Positions 33,841-42,485 of a stretch of DNA of 64,000 bases are shown here, piece by piece. Origin of the DNA: G963663315 sp965204925 (GTDB taxonomy: Bacteria; Pseudomonadota; Gammaproteobacteria; Arenicellales; Poriferihabitantaceae); assembly GCA_965204925.1 (NCBI GenBank), contig OZ242021.1:1302001-1366000 (forward strand), read 5' to 3'. The position numbers and the translations under genes were made by a program. The notes below the pieces were generated by a model. It saw only the letters and a list, made by a program, of their open reading frames with translations. It was not told the DNA's origin and did not search any database. Position 1 is the first letter of the stretch, and every line of letters starts with the position of its first letter.

Positions 33841-35058
33841 CTACATCTCCGCCAATTCCCGGACGGCTTCAATAGCCTGTTGCACGTCCTCCCCGTCTGT
33901 GAAGTAGCCGGGAGAAAAACGGACGGTTCCGTTCTGTGCAACGGTGTCGGCATCCTCATGAACCAGTGGCGCGCAATGCAGGCCGGCGCGGACACACACC
34001 GCGTAATCCGCGTCCAGCATGGTACCGACCTGATCTGCGGGCAGGTCTTTGATATTGATGGATAGCGTCGCAACCCGGGGGCGGTCTCCGTGAGGCCCGT
34101 AAACCTTGACATTCCCGATATTCCTGAATGCAGTTTCCAGTTCCTTTATATGGGCCAGCTCTCTCTGCCTGATATGTTGCAACGCGGCGCGGCAGGAATC
34201 GGTATGGCTGACCTCCCCGCCGGCGCCATTCAGTTGTTTTTTGCCCAGTTGAGCGAACCATTTCTGCGCGGCATTCAAACCCGCAATGCCGGGCAACGCC
34301 ACCGTACCGGTCTCAAGACGGTGAGGATAGTTATCCGGCTGGAACGGGGTGATTGAGTCAACACCGGTTCCGCCTACCCGAGCTGGACGAATGTAGATGT
34401 CATTATTGACCAGCATTCCACCGATACCCATGGGGCCAAACAGTCCCTTGTGGCCGGTAAAAATCAGGACATCAATGCAACAGTCCTGCATATCAATAGC
34501 CAAAACTCCGGCAGTCTGACAGGTGTCGACAACAAATATCACCCCCGCTTCACGCGCAATCTGTCCAATTGACTGTAAATCCTGGACAGAGCCGAGCACG
34601 TTTGAAGCATGGTTGACCATGATCACTTTTGTTTCGGGACGAATCGCTTTTTTTATTTCTTGTACATCGACATAACCCTGTTCATCATGTTTTACCCGAG
34701 TGACGGCAACGCCATGGTCTCGCTCCAGGTGGTTCAGTGGTCGAATAACAGAATTATGCTCTACACGAGTGCTGATTACGTGGTCACCGGACGCCAGCAT
34801 GCCGAACAACGCGATGTTGAGTGAATCCGAGGCATTCTGGGTAAAAACCACATGGTTGCTGTCACTGCCGAAATTAAAAAACTGCCCCAGCAGCCGCCGT
34901 GTCTGCGACACCATCTTTTCGGCCTCTACGGCAAGTTCGTGTCCGGCGCGGCCCGGATTTACCCCGTAACCGCGGTAGAATTGATCCATGTACTCGTATA
35001 CGCATTCAGGTTTCGGCCAGGAAGTGGCGGCATTGTCCAGATAGTAGTGTTCTTTCAT
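33841..35058 (-). CDS. Cysteine desulfurase (class V aminotransferase family)
   Basis: This 405-residue PLP enzyme takes sulfur from cysteine to make a protein persulfide. The N-terminus YYLDNAATSWPKP, the VNHASNVLG segment and the Schiff-base Lys204 in TGHKGLFGPMG are present. The persulfide Cys is in VCVRAGLHCAPLVHED. The sequence is of the group II-like type (SufS/CsdA relatives with the TIGR01977-like pattern) and differs from IscS. No suf or isc genes are adjacent. It is divergent from the cold-shock gene and may supply sulfur for cofactors. A link to the neighbouring R-M genes is not supported. Confidence 0.88.
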   Translation of the reverse strand: MKEHYYLDNAATSWPKPECVYEYMDQFYRGYGVNPGRAGHELAVEAEKMVSQTRRLLGQFFNFGSDSNHVVFTQNASDSLNIALFGMLASGDHVISTRVEHNSVIRPLNHLERDHGVAVTRVKHDEQGYVDVQEIKKAIRPETKVIMVNHASNVLGSVQDLQSIGQIAREAGVIFVVDTCQTAGVLAIDMQDCCIDVLIFTGHKGLFGPMGIGGMLVNNDIYIRPARVGGTGVDSITPFQPDNYPHRLETGTVALPGIAGLNAAQKWFAQLGKKQLNGAGGEVSHTDSCRAALQHIRQRELAHIKELETAFRNIGNVKVYGPHGDRPRVATLSINIKDLPADQVGTMLDADYAVCVRAGLHCAPLVHEDADTVAQNGTVRFSPGYFTDGEDVQQAIEAVRELAEM

Positions 35059-35475
35059 CGGGGCCTCGCAAATAATAGTGATCCAGTGTTGTCATCCGAA
35101 GTGGCAGGCATATGACCCGCTGAGAGAAAATTATATACCCGATTGATTGGGATAATAGTCCAAAAAAATCCAATATAAGGACTTATATTAAAACTATATT
35201 TTTATAATTCGAGTATGATTAGGTTTTATAAATGGCAGAGTAGAGGATTTCAGCGCCAGATGAAACCGGATTCCCCGCAGATAGTTGCCGAAATATCCCG
35301 ATCCGGGCCATATTTTGTGTGAAATTGTCATGCAGTTTTCCGCTTTAGGTGTTAAGGTTCGCGCTCTTTCAAATCATTGATACAAGTTATCGTGATTTTT
35401 TTGTTTTCTGCTTCAAACCGGTGAATTTGAATGTGGAAATTTTATGTTGATTCACCATTAATTCAGAGAAAATAC
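35059..35475. promoter_or_regulatory. Divergent regulatory region with an 18-bp palindrome and csp leader
   Basis: This 417-base AT-rich region separates the cysteine desulfurase gene and the cold-shock gene. A perfect palindrome, AATATAAG-GA-CTTATATT, lies at 35172-35189 and is a good operator candidate. The stretch before 35476 probably includes a long 5' leader for the csp mRNA, as cold-shock genes often have. No gene was found. Assignment of promoters is inference. Confidence 0.5.
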
Positions 35476-35685
35476 ATGAGTAAAGGTAAGGTCAAATGGT
35501 TCAGTGCGGCCAAGGGTTTCGGATTTATTACCCCGCAGGAAGGCGGAAGAGATCTTTTTGTCCACTATTCCGAAATTCAAAATGGCGGTGGTTATGCAAC
35601 ACTTGATGAAGGTCAGGAGGTCGAGTTCGAAGTCGGGCAGAGTCAAAAAGGGCCCTGCGCCAATAATGTTGTCCCGGTCCAGTAA
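35476..35685 (+). CDS. Cold-shock domain protein (CspA family)
   Basis: This 69-residue single cold-shock domain binds single-stranded RNA/DNA. It starts SKGKVKWFSAAKGFGFITP and contains RNP1 (KGFGFI) and RNP2 (DLFVHYS). The ATG at 35476 fits the family start; an upstream in-frame ATG at 35431 would add 15 odd residues. Length is typical. A long AT-rich leader precedes it, consistent with mRNA-level control. A hairpin follows at 35711-35736. Confidence 0.95.
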   Translation: MSKGKVKWFSAAKGFGFITPQEGGRDLFVHYSEIQNGGGYATLDEGQEVEFEVGQSQKGPCANNVVPVQ

Positions 35686-35710
35686 TCCCTGATACGGGAC
35701 AGGGAAATGC

Positions 35711-35736
35711 AGGCAAGCCCGGTTGCAGCCGGGCCT
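35711..35736 (+). terminator. GC-rich hairpin after the cold-shock gene
   Basis: GCCCGG (35717-35722) pairs with CCGGGC (35729-35734) with extra flanking pairing. No long T-run follows. It lies between the convergent csp and the hps-like operon end and may terminate csp. Confidence 0.5.
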
Positions 35737-35787
35737 GTCGGCAAAGCGCTTCGGGTACCCTGCCGGATACACGGCTTTTCCCGTGCG

Positions 35788-36777
35788 CTAAATCTGCAGG
35801 ATCACCTTGGGCGCGGCACAAGAGCCGTTGTGGATTTCGTCGAAAGCGCCGCCCCCGTCACCAAGCGGGCGCGACTCAATCCAGTCCAGTGTACCCAGCG
35901 CCCCGCTGCGCAGCTTCTGTAGTGTGACACGCAGGTCAAGGGGAGAGTAGGTATAACACCCGATCAGGGTTATCTCCTGCAAAGTCATACGTCTTACGTC
36001 CATATTGCCCTTGTTGTCCATCAGCCCGATGTGCACAACGATTGCTCCCGGACGGGCGCTGGCTATGCTGATATTGCGGGTCCCGGCATTGCCGACGGCA
36101 TCAAAGACCAGATCGTAGTGATTTTCCCGGGGAGCGTTTTCGAGCGGGTCAAAAACCTTGCAATCGGTATGGTCAATGACTGTTTGCCGCCTCAATGGAT
36201 TGGTTTCAGCCAGGTCGACCTGCACCGCCCCCTTGTCCAGTAGAACCAATGCAGTCAGCAGGCCTACTGAACCGGCGCCGATAACCAGCGCCCTGGCTTC
36301 GCTGACCGGGCGTACACCGGATTTTTCGGCAAGCCATACCGCGTGCAGCGCGGTGGCGCCCGGCTCGGTCAATGCCGCCTTGCCGGTATCCATATTGTCC
36401 GGCACCGCGATCAGATTTTGCTCCGGGATGGCAATCCGTTCAGCAAAAGCCCCGGCGCGCGCCATGCCAATCAAATCCCGGCGCTCGCAGAGATTCTGGC
36501 GGCCACCTGAACAGTCATCGCATTTGCCGCAGGTAATCAGCGGATTGAGCACGACCCTTTTGCCCGGTTCACGCCCTTGCAACACGACTCCAACGGCTTC
36601 ATGTCCCAGAATCAGGGGTGGTACCCGGCGCGGGTCATGCCCCAGCCAGGCGTGCATATCGGAGCCGCAAATGCCGACGGATTGAACAGCGACCAGCGCC
36701 TCATCATGATCGGGGGCCGGGTCCGGTTCGTCGCGGTAGACCATTTTCCGATTGGCCGTATAGACCAGAGCCTTCAT
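35788..36777 (-). CDS. Zinc-dependent alcohol dehydrogenase, HpsP-like by context
   Basis: This 329-residue medium-chain dehydrogenase has the catalytic zinc site GICGSDMHAWLGHD and LILGHEAVGVV. A four-cysteine structural zinc lobe follows (CGKCDDCSGGRQNLCERRD), then a Rossmann motif, ALVIGAGSVGLLTA, near residue 163. It is the last gene of a minus-strand operon with an SDR, a HisD-like dehydrogenase and TRAP genes. In the known dihydroxypropanesulfonate (DHPS) cluster hpsKLMNOP, a dehydrogenase occupies this place and acts on the 2-hydroxyl. The family is clear; the substrate is inferred from order. Confidence 0.82.
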   Translation of the reverse strand: MKALVYTANRKMVYRDEPDPAPDHDEALVAVQSVGICGSDMHAWLGHDPRRVPPLILGHEAVGVVLQGREPGKRVVLNPLITCGKCDDCSGGRQNLCERRDLIGMARAGAFAERIAIPEQNLIAVPDNMDTGKAALTEPGATALHAVWLAEKSGVRPVSEARALVIGAGSVGLLTALVLLDKGAVQVDLAETNPLRRQTVIDHTDCKVFDPLENAPRENHYDLVFDAVGNAGTRNISIASARPGAIVVHIGLMDNKGNMDVRRMTLQEITLIGCYTYSPLDLRVTLQKLRSGALGTLDWIESRPLGDGGGAFDEIHNGSCAAPKVILQI

Positions 36778-36792
36778 ACCTCGCCCCCTGTA

Positions 36793-37584
36793 CTACCCGG
36801 CAGAGAAACCGCCATCAATGTGCAGTGTCTGCCCGGTGATATAGGCAGACGCGGCGGATGCGAAGAAGATGGTGATGCCGGACAAATCGCTCAATTTCCC
36901 GTTACGTCCCAGCATGGTCTGAGTGGCTCGCCGCCGTTTCATTTCGGGGTCGTCAAATACCGGGGCAGTCAGTTCGGTCGGGAAAAATCCCGGTGCAATC
37001 GCGTTACAGGTGATACCTTTCGGAGACCATGCCTGCGCCATGGCCCGCGTCAGTTGACAAATGCCGCCTTTTGACGCCCCGTAGGCCACGCTGTCGGAGA
37101 ATGCGCGGGACGACTGCAGGGACGCGATATTGATGATGCGCCCGTAGCCGTTTTCAATCATGCCGGGGACAAATTCCCGACTGAAAAAAAAGGGTACGCA
37201 CAGATTCAGGTTGACAGTCGCGTCCCAACCCTCAATGGTAACCTCGTCGGCGCGCTGGCGAAGGTTGATGCCGGCGGCATTGATAACCCCGTCGACACGC
37301 CCGAACGCATCCTTGCAGGATACAGCGACATCACTGATTCCCGACCGGTCGGCAAGGTCGGCGCAGACTGATCCGGCCCGTCCTCCTCTTGCAGCAATTT
37401 CTCCGACAACAAGGTCAAGTTCGTTCAGGCGTCGGGCGACGACGACGACAGCAGCCCCGGCTCCGGCCAGAACCCGGCTCATTTCGCGGCCAATACCGGA
37501 ACTGGCGCCGGTAACGACAAAAACCCGCTCACGCAGGGAAAACTGGTCGAGCAGGTTATTCCCGATTGGAAGAGGGGCTGACAT
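36793..37584 (-). CDS. Short-chain dehydrogenase/reductase, HpsO-like by context
   Basis: This 263-residue SDR has the cofactor motif VTGASSGIGREM near residue 20 and the NAG-type INAAGIN. Catalytic Ser lies in NIASLQSS, Tyr-Lys in YGASKGG, and the C-terminal GQTLHIDGGFSAG is typical. Fifteen bases separate it from the zinc dehydrogenase gene. In the DHPS cluster, HpsO and HpsP interconvert DHPS stereoisomers through a 2-keto form so that HpsN can use one isomer. Which of the two is O or P is assigned by order only. Confidence 0.85.
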   Translation of the reverse strand: MSAPLPIGNNLLDQFSLRERVFVVTGASSGIGREMSRVLAGAGAAVVVVARRLNELDLVVGEIAARGGRAGSVCADLADRSGISDVAVSCKDAFGRVDGVINAAGINLRQRADEVTIEGWDATVNLNLCVPFFFSREFVPGMIENGYGRIINIASLQSSRAFSDSVAYGASKGGICQLTRAMAQAWSPKGITCNAIAPGFFPTELTAPVFDDPEMKRRRATQTMLGRNGKLSDLSGITIFFASAASAYITGQTLHIDGGFSAG

Positions 37585-37601
37585 ATGCGGCCGCGACTCT
37601 T

Positions 37602-38918
37602 CTACAACATCTCCCGGGCAATCCCCAGGTCGAATTCTTCGCCGGGGAAATACTTGCGCAGGCGGTCATCTCCACTGCGGGCATGGCCTTCCATGCCTTC
37701 CGCGCGGGAGATTCTCGCGGTTACCGCGCCGACATCGCGGTTAGCCTGTTGGCTCATGCGCTGGTAGGTCAGTACTTTTATGAACTTGGCTACGCTGAGT
37801 CCGCCGGTATAGCGCGCCGCTCCCCTGGTTGGCAGGATGTGATTGGGCCCGGAACACTTGTCACCGTAAGAAACCGTCGTTTCTTCTCCAAGAAACAGGG
37901 AACCGTAGTTATTCAGATTTTCAAGCCACCAGTCGAGGTCGCGGCAGTGGACTTCAAGATGTTCACTGGCGTAGCGGTCGCTGACCTGAACCGCTTCTTC
38001 GCGCGAGTCGACGACCACCACTTCACCATAATCGCGCCAGGCGCTGCGCGCAGCCGAACGGTTGGGTTCGGCCAGTCTCTCGATATACTTCGGCATCTGT
38101 TCAACGACTTTCCCGGCAAGCGATGCTGAAGTACTGATCAGCCAGGCGGGAGAATCGGGACCATGCTCTGCCTGGCTTGCCAAGTCGCAGGCGATAATCT
38201 CAGGATCGGCTGTCTCATCTGCGATGATCAGTACCTCCGTGGGACCGGCGAACATGTCAATGCCGACCTGTCCGAACAGGATGCGTTTGGCTTCCGCTAC
38301 AAACCGGTTTCCCGGCCCCACGAGTATATCTGCGGGATTACCGGTGAACAGGCCGAAAGCAAGAGCGGCCACTCCCTGGACCCCGCCAAGATGAAGTATG
38401 GTATCCGCTCCCGCATAATTGGCCGCATACAGTATGGCAGGATGAACCCCGCGTTCACCATGCGTCGGGGAACAGGCAATGACATTGCGCACGCCGGCAA
38501 CCCTGGCTGTGGTGACACTCATGATTGCAGAAGCGATATGCGCATAGCGGCCACCGGGTATATAACAACCTGCGGTCTGAACCGGAATCAGACGTTGTCC
38601 GCAAAAAAGGCCGGGGGATAATTCGGTTTCGAATTCGCTGATACTCTGCAACTGCGCTTCTGCGAATGCCTGCACGCGCGCATGGGAAAACTGAATATCC
38701 CGTCTGATCTGCTCGGGCAGTGATGCGGCTGCCTGTTCAATTTCCTGCTGGCTGACGACCACTTCCTTCTCCCAGCCATCCAGGTCGCGCGCATACTCCC
38801 TTGCCTTGTTCTCGCCGCCCTGTTCGATTTCCCGTAGCATGCAGCGAACGGTTTCATGCGTGTCATCCTGGCCCGACGCCGGAGTTCTGGACGCTTTTCT
38901 CAAGTATTGGATTGCCAT
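37602..38918 (-). CDS. hpsN: HisD-like sulfopropanediol dehydrogenase (HpsN)
   Basis: This 438-residue protein is in the histidinol dehydrogenase superfamily. The zinc-site sequences DLASQAEHGPDSP (Gln and His) and GPNHILPTRGAARY (His) are conserved, as is the ASEHLEVHC segment. HpsN oxidises the C3 alcohol of 2,3-dihydroxypropane-1-sulfonate in two NAD-linked steps to sulfolactate, in the cytosol. No histidine operon genes are nearby, while a TRAP system and two more dehydrogenases are. That matches hpsKLMNOP and argues against true HisD. The gene lies 28 bases after the TRAP permease gene. Confidence 0.82.
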   Translation of the reverse strand: MAIQYLRKASRTPASGQDDTHETVRCMLREIEQGGENKAREYARDLDGWEKEVVVSQQEIEQAAASLPEQIRRDIQFSHARVQAFAEAQLQSISEFETELSPGLFCGQRLIPVQTAGCYIPGGRYAHIASAIMSVTTARVAGVRNVIACSPTHGERGVHPAILYAANYAGADTILHLGGVQGVAALAFGLFTGNPADILVGPGNRFVAEAKRILFGQVGIDMFAGPTEVLIIADETADPEIIACDLASQAEHGPDSPAWLISTSASLAGKVVEQMPKYIERLAEPNRSAARSAWRDYGEVVVVDSREEAVQVSDRYASEHLEVHCRDLDWWLENLNNYGSLFLGEETTVSYGDKCSGPNHILPTRGAARYTGGLSVAKFIKVLTYQRMSQQANRDVGAVTARISRAEGMEGHARSGDDRLRKYFPGEEFDLGIAREML

Positions 38919-38946
38919 TATCAGTTTCAGGATTTACAAATTGCGA

Positions 38947-40293
38947 TTATTTCCCGAGGGCGTCCAGATATTCCGGCAGCCAGAGCGCAATTTGCGGGAA
39001 GACAATGATCAGAATCAAACCGATCAACTGGATCACCATGAACTGCATCATACCTCCGTAGATATCCTTCAAATCCCATTCGGGTACGACGCCCTTGAGG
39101 AAATAGGCCGACAGAGCGACCGGCGGCGATAACCACGCGGTCTGCAGGTTCACCGCAACGAGAATCCCGAACCAGATCAGGTTGAATCCGAGGCTATCGA
39201 TCAATGGTAGCAGGATCGGCACGATGATCAGCACAATCGGCACCCACTCCAGCGGCCAGCCCAGCAAAAAGATCAACAGCATCACTATTGCCAGGACCGC
39301 GTATGGCGACATATCCAGTGTCAACAAGACCTCGGTCAGCATGGTTGGCGTACCCAGCCTTGCGAATACGGCCCCGAAGAAATTCGAAGCGGCCACCAGC
39401 ACCAGTATCAGGGCCGAGATTTCCAGGGTTTTGATCAGCGCATCCTTGAATCCCGGCCAAGTCAATTTCTTGTAGGCCAGCGCGAGCAGGAACGAACCGA
39501 AAGCGCCCATGCCGGCGGCTTCTGTCGGGGTGGCGAATCCGAGCAGGATGCTGCCCAGCGCAAAACCGACCAATGTGGCGGGCGGCACCAGACCCAGGAA
39601 AAACTCTTTCCAGACATGAGACATTGACGCCGGCTGCAGATCTTCGGGCAGGGGCGGCCCCAGGGACGGATTGATCTGGCAACGGAGCAGCGCGTAGCCG
39701 GTATACAGGAAAGCCAGCATGAATCCCGGAATGATGGCGGCGGCAAAAAGGTCGGTGACCGGCACTTCCAGAATCGGTCCCATGACCACCAGCATGATAC
39801 TGGGCGGAATCAGGATTCCCAGCGTACCGCCCGCGGTAATCGACCCGGCCGAAAGTTTCACATTGTATCCGGCGCGATTCATGGTTTTGGCGGCCATGAT
39901 GCCGAGAATGGTAACCGAGGCGCCGACAATACCGGTCGCGGCGGCAAAGATGGTAGAGACAAAGAGTACCGCGATATAAAGGGCGCCGCGGGTGCGGGAC
40001 AGGGTGAGCTGCACCGCGTTGAACAGCCGCTCCATCAGGCCGGCCTGTTCCATCAGGATACCCATGAAAATGAACAACGGCACCGCAGCCAGTGTCTGTT
40101 CCAGCATGACCCCGGAGAACTGGAACGTCATCAGATAAAAAACCAGTTCACCAAATCCCCACAGGCCGAAGGTCATGCCGAGGAAAATCAGGGTAAACGA
40201 AATCGGGAAGCCGACAAAAATGGCAAACAACATGCAGGCGACCATGACCAACCCGATATATTCGGGTTGCAAATTGATCAGTGCATCCATCAT
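38947..40293 (-). CDS. TRAP transporter large permease (DctM family), HpsM-like
   Basis: This protein of about 448 residues has about 12 hydrophobic helices and the DctM-like blocks GFPISFTLIFLGMTFG, GILIPPSIMLVV and FATPTEAAGMGAFG. It forms the sodium-driven import channel of the TRAP system in the inner membrane. The start ATG at 40293 (or 40290) overlaps the stop of the small permease gene; an upstream in-frame start at 40332 is less likely. Together with the receptor and small subunit it would import DHPS. The substrate is inferred from neighbours. Confidence 0.9.
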   Translation of the reverse strand: MMDALINLQPEYIGLVMVACMLFAIFVGFPISFTLIFLGMTFGLWGFGELVFYLMTFQFSGVMLEQTLAAVPLFIFMGILMEQAGLMERLFNAVQLTLSRTRGALYIAVLFVSTIFAAATGIVGASVTILGIMAAKTMNRAGYNVKLSAGSITAGGTLGILIPPSIMLVVMGPILEVPVTDLFAAAIIPGFMLAFLYTGYALLRCQINPSLGPPLPEDLQPASMSHVWKEFFLGLVPPATLVGFALGSILLGFATPTEAAGMGAFGSFLLALAYKKLTWPGFKDALIKTLEISALILVLVAASNFFGAVFARLGTPTMLTEVLLTLDMSPYAVLAIVMLLIFLLGWPLEWVPIVLIIVPILLPLIDSLGFNLIWFGILVAVNLQTAWLSPPVALSAYFLKGVVPEWDLKDIYGGMMQFMVIQLIGLILIIVFPQIALWLPEYLDALGK

Positions 40294-40907
40294 CAGACTG
40301 GCCACCGTCCACGGGTGACCGCATACCAGCATTTAAGCAGCTCGGATATGCCCTGCATCAACAACAGCACAATGCCGGCCGGGATAGCGCTTTTTATCGG
40401 CCCCATGTAGGGCATCCAGGCCGTATCCATGCCGCGCTCTGCGCGGTCAATCGCGGTCCAGGCATAGTCGATCGACATCCACAGGAAAACCAGCAAGCCG
40501 GGAAAATAAAACAGCAGGTACAGCGTACCATCCACGATTCCCTGGGCTTTCGGGGACCAGTTTCGGTAGATGAAATCGGCGCGGATATGTACGCCACGTG
40601 ACAAGGCATAACCGGCGCCCAGCATGAACATCGAGCCGTACAGCATGCGGCTTACATCATATGCCCACATCGTCGGGGCGATAAAGAATTTGCGGGCGAT
40701 GACCTCATAGACCATAGCCAGACACATCGGCACCAGAAACCAGCAGACCAGTTTCCCCACCCGCAGGCTGGTACGGTCTATCCAGACTACCAGACAGGCC
40801 ATCCAGGGTGGCATGTCGTCCGGCATTTTACCCGGATCCGCGGAACGGCGTTCCGCTATCAACTCGTCTGCGATTTCGAGTTTGTCCGGGATAATTTCTT
40901 CAGCCAT
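40293..40907 (-). CDS. TRAP transporter small permease (DctQ family), HpsL-like
   Basis: This 204-residue protein has four hydrophobic helices. A longer cytosolic N-terminus precedes VWIDRTSLRVGKLVCWFLVPMC, and ARKFFIAPTMWAYDVSRMLYG is typical of DctQ. It pairs with the large permease. It lies 136 bases downstream of the receptor gene, and a strong hairpin (40981-41006) sits in that gap. It overlaps the large permease start. Confidence 0.88.
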   Translation of the reverse strand: MAEEIIPDKLEIADELIAERRSADPGKMPDDMPPWMACLVVWIDRTSLRVGKLVCWFLVPMCLAMVYEVIARKFFIAPTMWAYDVSRMLYGSMFMLGAGYALSRGVHIRADFIYRNWSPKAQGIVDGTLYLLFYFPGLLVFLWMSIDYAWTAIDRAERGMDTAWMPYMGPIKSAIPAGIVLLLMQGISELLKCWYAVTRGRWPV

Positions 40908-40980
40908 GGCTGTGACGCCTCAATGTTTGCAGGACACAGTAAACCCGCTTTTGGGCGCAGTCGGGATTGTTTGCGGATGA

Positions 40981-41006
40981 CACCGATACGGGTCCCCGTA
41001 TCGGTG
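40981..41006 (-). terminator. Strong hairpin between TRAP receptor and permease genes
   Basis: CACCGATACGGG and CCCGTATCGGTG form a perfect 12-bp stem with a 2-base loop. It lies downstream of the receptor gene and upstream of the permeases. It may cause partial termination or protect the 3' end, so that receptor mRNA exceeds permease mRNA. Confidence 0.7.
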
Positions 41007-41043
41007 AATCCTTCTGCTGTGCCCCGGGGCGCACGAGGCGAAT

Positions 41044-42156
41044 TTATTGCGCCATCATCTGCAATTGTTTGGCGTAGGCCTGTCCGAGGGCCGCATTTGA
41101 TGTTTGCGCGCCCGCCCAGAAAGGAACCGCGATATCGGCAAATGCTTTTTGGGAATTCCAGACCTCGGCAAAGAACTCGTTCTCGGCGGCATTTTTCTCC
41201 AGACTGGCCTTCGCCGCATTCATATAAGCCGGGAAATAATCCGCCGGCGTATCATGAAGAATGACGCCGTGATTTTCCGTCAGGTCTTTCAGCGCCTTGC
41301 CGTTTTCATAGATTCGATAGCTCATGGCCCGGATCAACGAGGCGTCGGCGGCAATATGGATCGCGTTCTGCTGGTCTTCGGTCAGGTCGTTCCAGACATC
41401 ACCATTGATATAGAGATCCGCATTGACCACAACCTGATGAAGTCCTTGCAAGTAGTAATGTTTCAGTACTTTCTGAAAGCCGAACACACTGTCCGGTTTC
41501 GGACAACACCATTCTGCGGCGTCAATGGTACCCTTTTCCAGCGCAGGAAGGATGTCGCCCCCTCCCATTGCCACGCTCGCTACGCCAATATCCTTATAGG
41601 TTTGGCCGGGAATGCCCGGCGGGGTGCGGAAACGATATTTGCGGAAGTCATCCATACTGTTGATCGGCTCCTTGAACCAGCCCAGCGCTTCCGGGCCGAC
41701 AGGCTGGAGCATGACGCCATGGATATTCATACCCATTTCATCCCACAGGCGGTCGTACAATTCGCGACCTCCCCCATTCATGAACCACGAGATAAAGGCA
41801 ATGTTGTCGATGCCCACGCCAGCGCCTGCAACCGGAGAACCGAACAACATGGCGGCCGGGTGTTTGCCGGACCAGTAGTGCGTCCAGGCGAAGCCGGCTT
41901 CAACGAGACCCTTGTCCACCGCATCAAGAATATCCCGGCCACTGACGATAGCGCCGTCGGGCAGCACTTCAATCTGCACCTCGCCGTTGGTCAGGGTGGC
42001 GACATTCGCGGCAAAATCCTTCAGCATGACGATTTCATCCGCTTTGGTCGGCAGTACGGACTGCACCCGGATTTTTACTTCCGCGATTGCGCTGGTACCG
42101 GCAAGCATGGACAGTCCGACCAGGGTAGCTGCCACTCGTTTGAAAGTTTTGATCAT
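41044..42156 (-). CDS. TRAP transporter substrate-binding protein (DctP family), HpsK-like
   Basis: This 370-residue periplasmic receptor has a signal peptide ending near AGTSAIA. DctP domains follow, including a KYRFRTPPGIPGQ segment with the ligand-binding Arg and the EWCCPKPDSVFGF block. A GGAG ribosome site precedes the ATG. It starts the operon of TRAP genes and three dehydrogenases. Those enzymes point to DHPS as ligand. The family is certain; the ligand is inference. Confidence 0.88.
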   Translation of the reverse strand: MIKTFKRVAATLVGLSMLAGTSAIAEVKIRVQSVLPTKADEIVMLKDFAANVATLTNGEVQIEVLPDGAIVSGRDILDAVDKGLVEAGFAWTHYWSGKHPAAMLFGSPVAGAGVGIDNIAFISWFMNGGGRELYDRLWDEMGMNIHGVMLQPVGPEALGWFKEPINSMDDFRKYRFRTPPGIPGQTYKDIGVASVAMGGGDILPALEKGTIDAAEWCCPKPDSVFGFQKVLKHYYLQGLHQVVVNADLYINGDVWNDLTEDQQNAIHIAADASLIRAMSYRIYENGKALKDLTENHGVILHDTPADYFPAYMNAAKASLEKNAAENEFFAEVWNSQKAFADIAVPFWAGAQTSNAALGQAYAKQLQMMAQ

Positions 42157-42485
42157 TTGTACTTGTCTCCTGATTATATTTGGTTTTTGGTTTGGATGGT
42201 TTCAGATTGGTCTCCCGAAAAGCCCGGGAAATACAAAACCAAAGAGTCCGTCCGGTGAAAGAACAGGCTTCGTCTAAAATACAACTGGCCACGAAACGCT
42301 GCCATTGCCGCCGTATTTTGACATATAGAGCGACCGTTGGCAATTTTTGTTCGCGATTATGTCGGGTTGCGTACGAAATGAATTCCTGCCAGGCTGTGAT
42401 TCCCGCGTTCCGACAACCCGGCTGTGGTGTAAAATACAATATGCCCATTCCAGAAGGGCGCCCACTTATTGATTTTCCTGCCGCC
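42157..42485. promoter_or_regulatory. Divergent gap between TRAP receptor and MoeB-like genes
   Basis: The 329-base gap should hold promoters for both directions. A hairpin, TCCCG (42213-42217) with CGGGA (42225-42229), lies near the TRAP start. An in-frame extension of the MoeB-like gene runs through part of it but looks non-coding. No other gene was found. Confidence 0.4.

Noticed and set aside
33841..35058. DndA of a DNA phosphorothioation system beside the methyltransferase
   Set aside because: No dndB-E genes are present and the sequence looks like a general SufS-type desulfurase.
37602..38918. True histidinol dehydrogenase (HisD)
   Set aside because: The superfamily fits, but no his genes are near and the TRAP plus two dehydrogenase context matches HpsN.
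41104..42258. 384-codon plus-strand ORF
   Set aside because: It is antisense to the TRAP receptor and has no recognisable domain.
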